DNA of 64,000 nt, taken from NCBI RefSeq assembly GCF_021739485.1, contig NZ_JAJFNK010000025.1, positions 1 through 64,000 of the forward strand, in the 5' to 3' direction. A program made the position numbers and the translations under genes. Below the pieces are notes generated by a model, which searched no databases, was not told where the DNA came from, and worked only from the letters and a program-made list of their open reading frames with translations. Positions 1 to 8,626 of this stretch are shown piece after piece. Each line of letters begins with the position of its first letter. Position 1 is the stretch's first letter. The stretch comes from Alicyclobacillus tolerans. GTDB lineage: Bacteria; Bacillota; Bacilli; Alicyclobacillales; Alicyclobacillaceae.

Positions 1-1
1 A

Positions 2-139
2 ATTTTGGTTCCGTGGATCCCGGGTCTGAACCGCTTGCCTAAACTCTTAAAGGTCTACCGGGTCATTTGGAGCGATTGGTACCGTCGGGCACCACAACGA
101 AAGGAATCGTCAAAAACTACTCACGTACGCGGAGCTTAA
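2..139 (+). CDS. C-terminal end of an unidentified protein (5' truncated)
   Basis: The window opens inside an open frame that runs from base 2 to a TAA at 137-139. It gives 45 residues starting ILVPWIPGLNRLPKLL and ending in a basic tail rich in R, K, S and T. The segment is aromatic and basic, with Pro-Trp-Ile-Pro followed by VYRVIWSDWYRR, as might follow a last membrane helix. I do not recognise the family from so short a piece. The next gene starts 58 bases downstream on the same strand, so the two may be co-transcribed. Confidence 0.5.
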   Translation: MLVPWIPGLNRLPKLLKVYRVIWSDWYRRAPQRKESSKTTHVRGA

Positions 140-197
140 GGTATTTAAAGCCACACTTAAATGAAGGTAAACAAGACAAAAGTGGGAGATGATCGAA

Positions 198-410
198 ATG
201 TTTAAGGGAATCCGGCTTTGGTTGGTTTGGATGGCGGCACTTTGCACAGGCACTCTCGGTATGGGGTTGGTGTATCAGGGGACGATTGGCGGACACCCTG
301 TAAAGCTCGTCACCGGCATACCCGTTTTGCTGCTCGGTATCTGGGTCACTGGAAATATCCTAGCATCGGCAAAGCAAGCTTATTACAAACAACGCGGAGT
401 GACTCGATGA
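198..410 (+). CDS. small two-helix membrane protein, unknown function
   Basis: The predicted protein of 70 residues has two hydrophobic segments, roughly residues 5-25 and 37-56, and a basic C-terminus. This suggests an inner-membrane hairpin protein. An in-frame ATG exists at 189, but the GGGAG at 184-188 abuts it. The same GGGAG lies nine bases before the ATG at 198, so I chose 198. No family is recognised. It probably shares a transcript with the truncated gene upstream. Confidence 0.55.
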   Translation: MFKGIRLWLVWMAALCTGTLGMGLVYQGTIGGHPVKLVTGIPVLLLGIWVTGNILASAKQAYYKQRGVTR

Positions 411-904
411 CGAACTTCTAGTCGGTTTTGCGTCCACCCTCGTTCGTGTGTACACAAATGGCTGCTCCATTCGCGAAAAATGAAAGTACGGATTCCAAAA
501 GTTTTTGAGGTTATTTCAAGTTTGATTGTTTACGATAACCCTGACCCCAATGGTCTAATGCTCACACGCGAATCACCCGTCTGGGTGGCTTGAGGCAGCG
601 GCGACGCCCGCTGCCTTTCGCGTACATAAGAGAACCGTACCTTCATAAATTTGAAACCCCTTTTTATTCTACAAAGCCATTAAATTCTACAGAGTCATTA
701 AACCGCGTTTGGTAAGCCAATCTGGTGGTCCGTCATTGGCTGCTATTCTCCACATTTGTATTCTGTTGCCGAATTCGATAAGGTACACGAAAAATTTACG
801 TGGCGTTTACAAAAACTTTACACAAACTTGGTACCATATGTCTGGTATTATGGTGCACTGGCAGGCCAACATCTGTGTACGGGGAAAGAAGGTGCTGATT
901 CACT
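411..904. other. intergenic region with two short hairpins
   Basis: No convincing gene is visible. Two inverted repeats lie in the middle: CACCC/GGGTG at 574-587 with a four-base loop, and GGCAGCG/CGCTGCC at 594-615. The second is followed by only three T, so it is a weak terminator candidate for the upstream genes. The last 150 bases are AT-rich, with several TTTACA-like boxes around 800-830 that could belong to the promoter of the MFS gene. I could not pick one promoter with confidence. Confidence 0.4.
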
Positions 905-2335
905 GTGCGCGAGATAAGCACATGGGAATCGAAGCGTATGACAAACCATTCCATCGAAGAAGCTTTAGATGACGCTCCACTTAGTTTGTTTCACCTACGC
1001 GCCATGTTAATCTCCGGTCTTGGATTTTTTACGGACGCCTATGACCTATTTATCATTGGGGCGGCGCTTGTTCTTATTAAACAGGAGTGGCATCTGACTG
1101 GCACAATGGTCGGGCTTGTAGGAAGTACGACGTTACTCGCCAATTTTGTTGGAGCCATCGTTTTTGGGCGTTTGGCGGATATATTAGGACGCAAGAAGCT
1201 GTACGGCTTGGTTGCCGGAATCATGTCGCTTGGAGCCGTTTTGACCGCCTTTTCACCAAACATCTTTTGGTTGATTGCCTTTCGGTTCATTCTCGGACTG
1301 GGTATCGGTGGCGATTACCCGATTAGCGCCGTCATCATGAGTGAATACGCCAACGTACGGGATCGCGGCAAGCTTGTTGGAATGGTTTTCTCGATGCAAG
1401 CACTTGGACTCATTGCTGGACCCATCGTTGCCATTACATTGCTAGCCAGCGGCATCAATCACGACCTTGCTTGGAGAATCATGTTGGGTTTGGGAGCATT
1501 ACCCGCAGTGAGTGTCATTTATGCCAGAAGAAAAATGCCGGAGTCACCAAGATTTCAGTCTCAGGTGCTTGGAAACTCGCAAGCTGCGGCCCGACAACTG
1601 CGTTCGTATACCGGTGGTCAAGTAGGTTCGGTGGAGGAAACCAGGCGTTCGAAGCCTGCGTTGATGAGCTTCACGCAGTTTATCACGGATCGTAAGATGC
1701 TTTTGACTCTGCTTGGGACAGCGGGTACCTGGTTCCTGTTCGACTATGCCTACTATGGAAACTCCATCTCAACACCACTCATCATGAAGACAGTTGCTCC
1801 TCACGCAAGTCTTATTCAAAGCGAAGCTTGGACTCTCATCGTTTTTGCAATTGCGGCCGTGCCTGGCTATGTACTTTCCGTCATGAAAATCGACCGGATC
1901 GGGCATAGACGTTTACAGCTTATTGGGTTTACTGTTATGGGTCTTGCCTTTTTGGGAATGGGACTCATTCCGGGACTGACTTCCATGGTTGTTCCCTTTT
2001 TGATTCTTTATGGTATCAGCTATTTCTTCGCAGAATTTGGTCCTAATACGACCACGTTTATTCTGGCGGCCGAGTTATATCCGGTCAGTGTCCGAACCAC
2101 TGGGCACGGTATCTCCGCAGGAGTTGCTAAAATCGGTGCTTTTATTGGCGTGTTTCTGTTCCCAATCATAACGAAAACACTGGGGTTGCGGGGGACATTC
2201 GCGATCACGTTCGTCTTCGCCTTGGCAGGTACATTGTTGACTTTCACCTTGCCTGAACCTGCGAACCAGTCCATTGAAAAATTGGCTGAAGTCAACAAAA
2301 CCTCCGGTGTGGTTCAATCTCAAACAGCCCCTTGA
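905..2335 (+). CDS. MFS transporter, phosphate:H+ symporter (PHS)-like
   Basis: A 476-residue, 12-helix major facilitator protein. Near residue 42 it has FFTDAYDLFIIG, resembling the first-helix motif of the PHS subfamily (Pho84-like phosphate:proton symporters). GRLADILGRKK is the loop 2-3 motif, GIGGDYPIS lies in helix 4, and PESPRF ends the first half. Related bacterial porters also carry organic acids, so the substrate is open. The GTG at 905 follows AAGG at 889-892 by twelve bases. The in-frame ATG at 938 is an equally possible start. A paralogue of the same type lies at 54872-56239. Confidence 0.85.
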   Translation: MREISTWESKRMTNHSIEEALDDAPLSLFHLRAMLISGLGFFTDAYDLFIIGAALVLIKQEWHLTGTMVGLVGSTTLLANFVGAIVFGRLADILGRKKLYGLVAGIMSLGAVLTAFSPNIFWLIAFRFILGLGIGGDYPISAVIMSEYANVRDRGKLVGMVFSMQALGLIAGPIVAITLLASGINHDLAWRIMLGLGALPAVSVIYARRKMPESPRFQSQVLGNSQAAARQLRSYTGGQVGSVEETRRSKPALMSFTQFITDRKMLLTLLGTAGTWFLFDYAYYGNSISTPLIMKTVAPHASLIQSEAWTLIVFAIAAVPGYVLSVMKIDRIGHRRLQLIGFTVMGLAFLGMGLIPGLTSMVVPFLILYGISYFFAEFGPNTTTFILAAELYPVSVRTTGHGISAGVAKIGAFIGVFLFPIITKTLGLRGTFAITFVFALAGTLLTFTLPEPANQSIEKLAEVNKTSGVVQSQTAP

Positions 2336-2390
2336 GGAAGAGGCTATACCGAAAGACGGCTTTCGATCATATTGTGTATCATGAAGCCTC

Positions 2391-2493
2391 ATGTGTTGTT
2401 TAGGCACTCACATACGCTGGCTTCCCATGCAAAAGTGGGGGTACGGTTCTCAGCACCGTACCCCCATGATGTGTTGCATAGGCACTCACATAC
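2391..2493. repeat. 25-bp direct repeats flanking a perfect hairpin
   Basis: A 25-base sequence ending TAGGCACTCACATAC occurs at 2391-2415 and again at 2469-2493, with 23 of 25 bases identical. Between them is an 11-bp perfect stem, GGGGGTACGGT at 2437-2447 and ACCGTACCCCC at 2455-2465. The hairpin lies downstream of the leftward gene at 2497-2700 and the rightward MFS gene, so it may be a shared terminator. Only the leftward side has a short T run. The repeats look like a local duplication. Confidence 0.6.
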
Positions 2494-2496
2494 AGT

Positions 2497-2700
2497 TTAA
2501 TGACCAACCTTAATTGCCCGAATATCCCTGGCATTGACATAGGTAAGGCCGCCATCCAGCGCTCCGCCTGAAAATGCAACTTCATCGTCAACGGTAAATT
2601 GAAAGTACGTTGCAAGGAAGCCCGAATGGTCAAACCAGACACTCACCGGTGAACCAGGTGCCAGGTGGTGCAGGATGGCCATGGTTGAGTAATAGCTCAT
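2497..2700 (-). CDS. small hypothetical protein
   Basis: A 67-residue protein with mixed hydrophobic and acidic content, without a clear signal peptide or membrane helix. It starts at an ATG preceded by AGGAGGGGGG, a very strong ribosome binding site, which is the main evidence that it is real. I do not recognise the family. The leftward gene at 2801-3208 lies upstream but has its own hairpin between, so the two are probably separate transcripts. Confidence 0.6.
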   Translation of the reverse strand: MSYYSTMAILHHLAPGSPVSVWFDHSGFLATYFQFTVDDEVAFSGGALDGGLTYVNARDIRAIKVGH

Positions 2701-2760
2701 AATTCAAGTCCCCCCCTCCTATTTGGATTTAATACAGAGTATTCAAGTGACCATAAAAGG

Positions 2761-2792
2761 AATGGACAAACTTCTGAGGAGGTTTGTCCATT
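2761..2792 (-). terminator. hairpin after the 135-residue hypothetical gene
   Basis: Perfect 11-bp stem, AATGGACAAAC at 2761-2771 and GTTTGTCCATT at 2782-2792. Read leftward it is followed by CCTTTTATGG, a modest T tract, so it probably ends the transcript of the gene at 2801-3208. Confidence 0.6.
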
Positions 2793-2800
2793 CTGTCATA

Positions 2801-3208
2801 TCAAGTTGAAAATATGCTCGTGTACCAGGAAAGTAAGGCGTTTTTTACGGCTTTCTCAATATCTTCTTTGTTTACGTGGCCAGCATAGACGACTTGGGAT
2901 TGGGGATTGTGCTGCATCATGATAACGACGTTGTCTGTGGCGGCAGATGTTATCCAGATGTGGGTCACGTGGCTGTAACCGCAGGATACAAAAAAACCGT
3001 TGGAATCGGTCGACTGCAACAATAAAGACCGGTCCCCTTCGATAAATGCCGTGATGACAGGTTTTATGACGGTTTTTACTTGCTCTAGGACCTCCTTATT
3101 ACCTTGAAAAACATTGTTTGCGGTTTTTCTGTTCGTTCTGTTTTTCTGGATTCGTTCCATATGAGCACGTAAATCCTCGAAACCTTCACTTTCTCCTTTT
3201 TTAGACAC
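2801..3208 (-). CDS. hypothetical soluble protein
   Basis: A 135-residue protein with a charged, probably helical N-terminal half (residues 1-50, rich in K, R, N and E). The C-terminal half has the alternating pattern of a small alpha/beta domain. No signal peptide is visible and I do not recognise the family. The GTG start is preceded by GGAGGTG seven bases upstream. It is transcribed divergently from the LysM-GH18 gene, so the 215 bases between them should hold both promoters. Confidence 0.6.
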   Translation of the reverse strand: MSKKGESEGFEDLRAHMERIQKNRTNRKTANNVFQGNKEVLEQVKTVIKPVITAFIEGDRSLLLQSTDSNGFFVSCGYSHVTHIWITSAATDNVVIMMQHNPQSQVVYAGHVNKEDIEKAVKNALLSWYTSIFST

Positions 3209-3423
3209 TCAAATCACCTCCGATGGAGTTGTTACGGTATCGTATGCCAACACAGGCACGGATGAAATGATGGTTGTCCATATGAACAAGGTTCTGAGAG
3301 CGAACGGGATTGTGGCCGGAATCGTTTTTTCGAAATTCCCCATTGCCTTGGGCGTGCGCCTATCCAGCCCACGTTTTCTTGCATAGGCTGACGTGTAAGG
3401 TGGAAAGGGGGCGTGGAGCGAGG

Positions 3424-4692
3424 ATGGAAATTCACGTTGTACAACGTGGGCAATCGCTTTGGTCATTATCACAACAGTACCGGGTGAGTATGCAAGACCT
3501 CATCAATGCCAATGGAAGGCTCAGTCAATTAGCCGTAGGACAGGCGTTGGTCATTCCTACGCCAAGGCGTACCTACGTGGTGAAAGCCGGAGATTCTTTG
3601 AACAGTATCGCCGCGAGGTTTGGCACAACCGCATCGTCCCTGGCGGCACAGAACCAAATAACCAGCCCGGGTCAGTTATACGCGGGGCGGGCGTTGCGGG
3701 TACCTCGACCGACCCGGAGGACCATTGATGTGAATGCTTATCTTACAGATTTTGGAGTGAAAGGAGAGCAGACGGTTCAAGAGATGGGGCCGGTGATCAC
3801 TTACTTGAGCCCTTTTAGTTACCATGTGGGAACGGACGGTTCCCTTACTCCTCTCAACGATACTGCGGTCCTCAATAGCGCCAGGGCCCAGGGGGTTGCG
3901 CCACTTTTGGTGATCAGCAACTGGGAAGGAAGCATGTTTAACTCAGAGTTGGGCCACACGATTTTAAACGACGAGTCTGTGCAGCAGACGCTCATCAACA
4001 ACGTCCTTAACACGATGAAAAGTAAAGGGCATCGTGGGTTGAACATTGACTTTGAGTACATTTACCCGTACGACAGGGAACCGTACAATCAGTTCTTGCA
4101 AAAAGTAGTAACCCAGCTTCACGCGGAGGGGTATCTTGTGTCTACGGCGCTGGCACCGAAGACGTCTGCCACACAACAGGGATTACTTTATGTAGCTCAC
4201 GATTATCCGGAGCACGGCAGACTGGCGGATTTCGTGGTGCTGATGACGTATGAATGGGGCTGGATTGGCGGACCCCCCATGGCTGTATCCCCGATACCTC
4301 AAATTCGGAGAGTACTAGATTATGCCGTAACCGCGATCCCTCGAAATAAGGTCCTCATGGGTGTTTCGGTATACGGGTATGATTGGACGCTTCCGTTTGT
4401 CCCCAAGCAATCCCGAGCCCAGACTTTAACGCCTGCCGGCGCAGCTCAACTCGCAGTGACAAACAACGTTGCCATTGAATACAATACCACTTCGCAGGCG
4501 CCAAATTATCAATACGTGGATTCACAGGGCAGACGACACCAGGTGTGGTTTGAAGATGCACGCAGCTTTCAGGCCAAGTTGGATTTGGTTCAGTCTTACG
4601 ACCTGCGAGGAATCAGTTTTTGGTCGTATCCGACGGACTTCCCGCAGGTTCCGTCGGTCCTCACGGATAACTTCCGGGTCCGGAGGCTGTAA
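3424..4692 (+). CDS. LysM-domain glycoside hydrolase family 18 protein (YaaH-like)
   Basis: Two LysM peptidoglycan-binding repeats occupy about residues 1-48 and 50-95 (HVVQRGQSLWSLSQQY and YVVKAGDSLNSIAARF). A GH18 barrel follows from about residue 100. The catalytic strand reads GLNIDFEY, with Asp209 and the acid Glu211. The architecture and the 422-residue length match Bacillus YaaH/YdhD spore-cortex proteins, so a role in spore wall or germination is likely. The frame extends upstream to 3310, but the ATG at 3424 sits behind GGAG and begins directly with the first LysM. There is no signal peptide, as is usual for YaaH-type spore proteins. Confidence 0.88.
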   Translation: MEIHVVQRGQSLWSLSQQYRVSMQDLINANGRLSQLAVGQALVIPTPRRTYVVKAGDSLNSIAARFGTTASSLAAQNQITSPGQLYAGRALRVPRPTRRTIDVNAYLTDFGVKGEQTVQEMGPVITYLSPFSYHVGTDGSLTPLNDTAVLNSARAQGVAPLLVISNWEGSMFNSELGHTILNDESVQQTLINNVLNTMKSKGHRGLNIDFEYIYPYDREPYNQFLQKVVTQLHAEGYLVSTALAPKTSATQQGLLYVAHDYPEHGRLADFVVLMTYEWGWIGGPPMAVSPIPQIRRVLDYAVTAIPRNKVLMGVSVYGYDWTLPFVPKQSRAQTLTPAGAAQLAVTNNVAIEYNTTSQAPNYQYVDSQGRRHQVWFEDARSFQAKLDLVQSYDLRGISFWSYPTDFPQVPSVLTDNFRVRRL

Positions 4693-4732
4693 CAGGAAAA
4701 GCAAAAAGTGAAAAGGATGGGATAAAAACGAA

Positions 4733-4790
4733 GGGGTGGCCGATTTCTCACTGCAGGGGAATTTGTGCAAGTGAGTCAACGGTCATCCCT
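4733..4790 (+). terminator. imperfect long stem-loop after the GH18 gene
   Basis: GGGTGGCCG at 4734-4742 can pair with CGGTCATCCC at 4780-4789 (one bulge). Inside it CTCACT at 4747-4752 pairs with AGTGAG at 4770-4775. TGTGTTTTCC follows. It could be a weak terminator or a structured 3' end. It does not match a riboswitch I know. Confidence 0.35.
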
Positions 4791-4803
4791 GTGTTTTCCT
4801 GTA

Positions 4804-4831
4804 TTGACCTGGACACAAAGCATTTTATAAT
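4804..4831 (+). promoter_or_regulatory. sigma-A-type promoter for the padR gene
   Basis: TTGACC at 4804-4809 and a perfect TATAAT at 4826-4831 are separated by 16 bases. The expected transcription start, at about 4838-4840, coincides with the first ATG of the padR frame. There is no ribosome binding site between, so the mRNA is probably leaderless. Confidence 0.65.
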
Positions 4832-4839
4832 ATCGAATT

Positions 4840-5163
4840 ATGATGTCGGAAAACGATATTGTCCGCGAATTTCTGTTAGGTTTCGTAAAAATTCACGTTC
4901 TTCACCATGCTGTCGAGGGGGAGGTGTATGGTCAGGCCTTGATGGATGAACTGGCTCGACATGGCTACAAAATCGGGCCAAGCACGATCTATCCACTTTT
5001 GCGTGACATGGAAAAGTCTGGATATTTACAACGTTCAGACCGAGTTGTAGCGGGGAAAGTGCGCAAGTACTATCGGGCAACCCAGCAAGGTTCGGCAGCG
5101 CTGGTTTCTGTTCAGGACAAAATCCGGGAACTCGTCTCCGAGGTTTTGCCGCCGGGCAAGTAG
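4840..5163 (+). CDS. PadR-family transcriptional regulator
   Basis: A 107-residue PadR-type winged-helix protein. The helix-turn-helix includes YGQALMDELARHG, and the wing follows GPSTIYPLLRDMEKSGYL, the hallmark segment of the family. A short C-terminal helix would serve dimerisation, as in the small PadR class. ATGs at 4840 and 4843 lie directly at the predicted transcription start, without a ribosome binding site. The permease gene starts 16 bases downstream, so the regulator probably controls its own operon. The inducer is unknown. Confidence 0.85.
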   Translation: MMSENDIVREFLLGFVKIHVLHHAVEGEVYGQALMDELARHGYKIGPSTIYPLLRDMEKSGYLQRSDRVVAGKVRKYYRATQQGSAALVSVQDKIRELVSEVLPPGK

Positions 5164-5179
5164 CAAAGGGGGTGCATTT

Positions 5180-6154
5180 TTGTCGGCTAGTGCGATTTTA
5201 CTTGTGGTTCTGGTTTTGATATTTGCTTGGAGCATCGGAGCACACTACACCGGTGCTTGTATGGGAATGCCGTACGGGTCTGGTTCCATCGGATTGTGGC
5301 CTGCACTCACACTGATGGCGGCCCTTGCTCTGGCTGGGGCCGTTTTGGCCAGCCACCGTGTGGAATCCAATGTTGGACTTCATATTGTCGATGCGTCGAG
5401 AGTAACAATGGTTGGCGCACTGGTGATTGTAGTTGCCGCCTTTGTGTTGACGACAATCTACACAGCGGTAAAAATTCCTACATCGACGATTCAAATTCTC
5501 GTGTTTTGTGTCGTGGGTATGGCTTTAGGTTCGGGTATTCAAGTCCATTGGCTGACCATCCTGAAACTGGCGGTCATTTGGGTGATCGCGCCGCCGATCG
5601 CGTTCGGATTGGGCTTTCTGTTTACCCATGGGCTGGACCGCATTGTCGGATTTGATCCGAAGCAGCAGAGGCAAGCGGCTGTGTTTCGCACACTGAGTCT
5701 CATTCTAGTCGTCGTCGGCTCGGCTGCCTCCTTTGTCATGGGTGCGAACGATGTGTCCAATGCCACAGGGGTATTGATAATGACTCACTTGTTTGACGTT
5801 TGGACCGCTGGATTCATCGGGGGGCTCGGGTTGCTGCTTGGAGTTCTGACCTGGGGTAAGCCGCTTCTTAAAAAGGTCGCCTTCGACATTGTTCATGTCG
5901 ACCTTTCGATGGCGAGTGCAGCCCAACTTGTTCAAGCTTTGGTTGTGTTCCTAGCGGTCGTTTTTGGCTTTTTTACCTCCATGAATCAAGCCCTGGTCGG
6001 TGCCATGATGGGGGCCGGAATGGCACGCGGGAACGGGACGATAGAGTGGAAAGCGATCCGCAATATCGTCAAGGGCTGGGTCATAGCACCTGTTTCGGGA
6101 ATTATCCTCGCCTTTTTACTCGCGAAATTGGCAGGAATTTGGTTTGCGATGTAG
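5180..6154 (+). CDS. PiT-family anion permease, CysP (sulfate permease)-like
   Basis: A 324-residue, roughly ten-helix protein of the inorganic phosphate transporter (PiT) superfamily. The second half keeps the signature as MGANDVSNATG near residue 190. In the first half the usual GAND motif is replaced by IGAHYTGACMGMPYGSGSI, which matches the pattern I recall for the Bacillus CysP sulfate permease (IGA, then AxMGxxYGSG). Sulfate or another oxyanion is therefore a better guess than phosphate. The start is TTG at 5180, behind AAAGGGGGTG, in an operon with padR. Confidence 0.75.
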   Translation: MSASAILLVVLVLIFAWSIGAHYTGACMGMPYGSGSIGLWPALTLMAALALAGAVLASHRVESNVGLHIVDASRVTMVGALVIVVAAFVLTTIYTAVKIPTSTIQILVFCVVGMALGSGIQVHWLTILKLAVIWVIAPPIAFGLGFLFTHGLDRIVGFDPKQQRQAAVFRTLSLILVVVGSAASFVMGANDVSNATGVLIMTHLFDVWTAGFIGGLGLLLGVLTWGKPLLKKVAFDIVHVDLSMASAAQLVQALVVFLAVVFGFFTSMNQALVGAMMGAGMARGNGTIEWKAIRNIVKGWVIAPVSGIILAFLLAKLAGIWFAM

Positions 6155-6175
6155 CTTATATCCCCGATTGTAACC

Positions 6176-6201
6176 AACTGCACGGGGTCACCCGTGCAGT
6201 T
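6176..6201. terminator. convergent-gene hairpin
   Basis: An 11-bp perfect stem, AACTGCACGGG at 6176-6186 and CCCGTGCAGTT at 6191-6201, with a four-base loop. It lies just after the permease stop codon and contains the stop codon of the convergent penicillin-binding protein gene. It probably terminates both, though T runs are short on either side. Confidence 0.65.
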
Positions 6202-8341
6202 TGTGCCGCGCCTTTGGCTGTGGTCCTGGGGAGCCTTGTGGTCCGGCCGGTTGGAGCCCTGGTTGCGGTGCTGACCCTTGCTGCTGCGGCCCTTGTGGCA
6301 ATGACCCTTGTGGCAGTGACCCTTGTGCTCCGGACGGGCGTTTCGAAACATGTGCCTTGTGCGGCCGCTTCCCTTTGGCGGAGTGCTTGGCTGCTTTGGG
6401 CTTTGACGTCGTTGCCACCGCAGCGCCGCTGGCCGGAAACGGGCCTGCTGAAAATGCCCCGCCTGGGTAGCCGTATTGGAGGGCAAGACGGGTAATCGTT
6501 CCGAAGATTTCCGCAGCGTTTGCGGACGGATCGAGCGGTGCCATGGTCAAATGATGGGTTGGCGATGGATTGTCGTATCCGAGGTAAATGGAACCGACGA
6601 GTCTTGGGGTATACCCGTCAAACCACGCGTTTCGGACCCAGTTTGTATATCCTGTTAAGCCGGGACTGTACTGTACGGTCCCGGTTTTACCAGCTACACT
6701 GACACCCGGAACTTTTGCGGACGTACCTGTACCATAGTCGACGACGTCTTGAAGAAGGCGAGTCATGGTCGTCGCTGTGGCTGGCGTCATGATAGTCTTG
6801 AGCACGGGCGTGTAGTTATAGAGGACATTTCCATCTTGATTGACAACTTTCGAGATTAAATGCGCGCTCATCTGAACCCCGTTGTTATCAAATGCCTCGT
6901 AGGCTTGCGCCATCTGAAATGCATTCACGCCGTTTTGCATACCGCCAATGGCAATGCCTAAGTGTTCCCTGTCCTTGGCGGTTAACTGGATACCGTCCTT
7001 CTCGGCAAAGTTCGCTCCGGTATTAATTCCAATTTGTTGCAACAACCAGACAGAGGCTACGTTTTGCGACCACTGCAATCCGTATTGCAACGTTACCTTG
7101 GCGGGGCCGTTTGGACCCTCCCAGTTTTGCGGGGTGTATCCATCGCCAAAATTGTGGGGCGTGTTGTCGAGAATAGAACTTGGCGTCCACTTCCCGCTTT
7201 GAATCGCAGGTGCATACTCCATAATGGGTTTAATGGATGACCCAGGCGAGCTGTTGCTGTAGATCCGGTCCATACCCAGAGGTGTAAAGCCTTGTTGCCG
7301 CGACCCCGCTGCCCCGAGGATGTTTCCGGTCTTGGGATCGACAAAGACTGCGGCCCCTTGAACGACTGTGCCAGACGTTGGCCCAGGAAATTCACTGTCG
7401 TACTGGTTCCCCCAAAAGACCTGGTGAACAGCTTTCTGCACGCGAGGGTCAATGGTGGTGTAAATCTTTAAACCGCCTCTTAAAATGCGTTGTTCCGAGA
7501 TTCCGTGTTTCGCTGCGTAGTCTAATAAAAAATTTGTGAACAACGGGTGTGTATTCCACGAATCGCTCGAAATGGAATGATACTTCACGCCCAGCGGCTG
7601 CTTTTCAGCCGCATTCGCCTGGGTTTGTGTGATATATCCATATTTGACCATGTTTTGTAAAACCTCATTGCGTCGTTGCATTGCGGATTTGGGATGAGCT
7701 ATGGGGTCGTAGGATGTCGGCGCTTGCGGCAACCCCGCCAACAAGGCCGCTTGACTCAAGGTCAGGGCATTGGGATTGCTTTTAATATTGACCCCAAAGT
7801 ACCGAAGTGCCGCCTGTTCGACGCCGATGGTGTTTTCTCCGAGGAACACCTTATTCATGTACATGGCCAAAATTTGTTGTTTCGTAAAGTACCGGTTCAA
7901 CTGCATACCCAACTCAATTTCCTTCAACTTGTAGGAAATGGTCTTGTTGTCGTTCAGGTATACAATTTTTGCCAGTTGTTCAGGGATGGTGCTGGCACCT
8001 TGTGCTGCTTGACCCGCACTGATGTCGACCAACGCCGCTCGGATGAGTGACCGTATATCCAGTGTAGACCCTGACCAAAAGGTGTGGTCCTCTGTAGCCA
8101 CGATCGCGTTGACCAAATCGTGTGGGAGTTGGTTGTAGGTTAAGTTGGACGGTACTGTACCCACTTTCATATAGACTTGGCCCAAACCATCGTATACGAC
8201 TGTTTGACCGGGGGGGTTGGTGAGCGCTGCAGTATTGAGCGGTTGATTTTTGATCCAATCTGAAAATGCTATCGCTCCGGCTACCATCAGGACCGCGACG
8301 CCAGTCGCACTTGTCAGTAGAACTTTAAAATAGGTCTTCAT
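6188..8341 (-). CDS. class A penicillin-binding protein (bifunctional, PBP1a-type)
   Basis: A 717-residue peptidoglycan synthase. An N-terminal membrane anchor (residues 7-27) is followed by a GT51 glycosyltransferase domain with catalytic Glu84 in ATEDHTFW and the GASTIPEQLAK motif near 115-125. The transpeptidase domain has SxxK at Ser368-Lys371 (GSSIKP), SxN at Ser425-Asn427 (WSQNVA) and KTGT at 552-555, so both active sites look intact. The last 75 residues are a disordered tail rich in K, H, P, Q and G with QGSLP repeats. It polymerises and cross-links glycan strands outside the membrane. The ATG at 8341 begins directly with the anchor. Confidence 0.93.
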   Translation of the reverse strand: MKTYFKVLLTSATGVAVLMVAGAIAFSDWIKNQPLNTAALTNPPGQTVVYDGLGQVYMKVGTVPSNLTYNQLPHDLVNAIVATEDHTFWSGSTLDIRSLIRAALVDISAGQAAQGASTIPEQLAKIVYLNDNKTISYKLKEIELGMQLNRYFTKQQILAMYMNKVFLGENTIGVEQAALRYFGVNIKSNPNALTLSQAALLAGLPQAPTSYDPIAHPKSAMQRRNEVLQNMVKYGYITQTQANAAEKQPLGVKYHSISSDSWNTHPLFTNFLLDYAAKHGISEQRILRGGLKIYTTIDPRVQKAVHQVFWGNQYDSEFPGPTSGTVVQGAAVFVDPKTGNILGAAGSRQQGFTPLGMDRIYSNSSPGSSIKPIMEYAPAIQSGKWTPSSILDNTPHNFGDGYTPQNWEGPNGPAKVTLQYGLQWSQNVASVWLLQQIGINTGANFAEKDGIQLTAKDREHLGIAIGGMQNGVNAFQMAQAYEAFDNNGVQMSAHLISKVVNQDGNVLYNYTPVLKTIMTPATATTMTRLLQDVVDYGTGTSAKVPGVSVAGKTGTVQYSPGLTGYTNWVRNAWFDGYTPRLVGSIYLGYDNPSPTHHLTMAPLDPSANAAEIFGTITRLALQYGYPGGAFSAGPFPASGAAVATTSKPKAAKHSAKGKRPHKAHVSKRPSGAQGSLPQGSLPQGPQQQGSAPQPGLQPAGPQGSPGPQPKARHKLHG

Positions 8342-8626
8342 CTACACCCTCCGAATACGGCACAGACGCGAGGTTCGGTAAACCTTTCCTCACGCATCAG
8401 CCTGTTCAAGCTTTCATTTTATCGCAACCTGATAAAAACAAAAGAAAAATAAGCGGAAAGGGAACATTTGGATAAACGCAAACAGCCCATGAAAATTTCA
8501 TTCTACATGTAATATTCGAATCCCAGTGTTGATATACGCCCCAAGGAGGTGAGAACCTGGAACTAAGATGAAGGATAGGCTGACGCCGAACATCGTCGAA
8601 CGAATGTGAAAAGACAGGAGGCTTTC

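Noticed and set aside
8508-8522. TTCGAATCC, reminiscent of a tRNA T-loop
   Set aside because: No cloverleaf partner sequences lie within 80 bases on either side.
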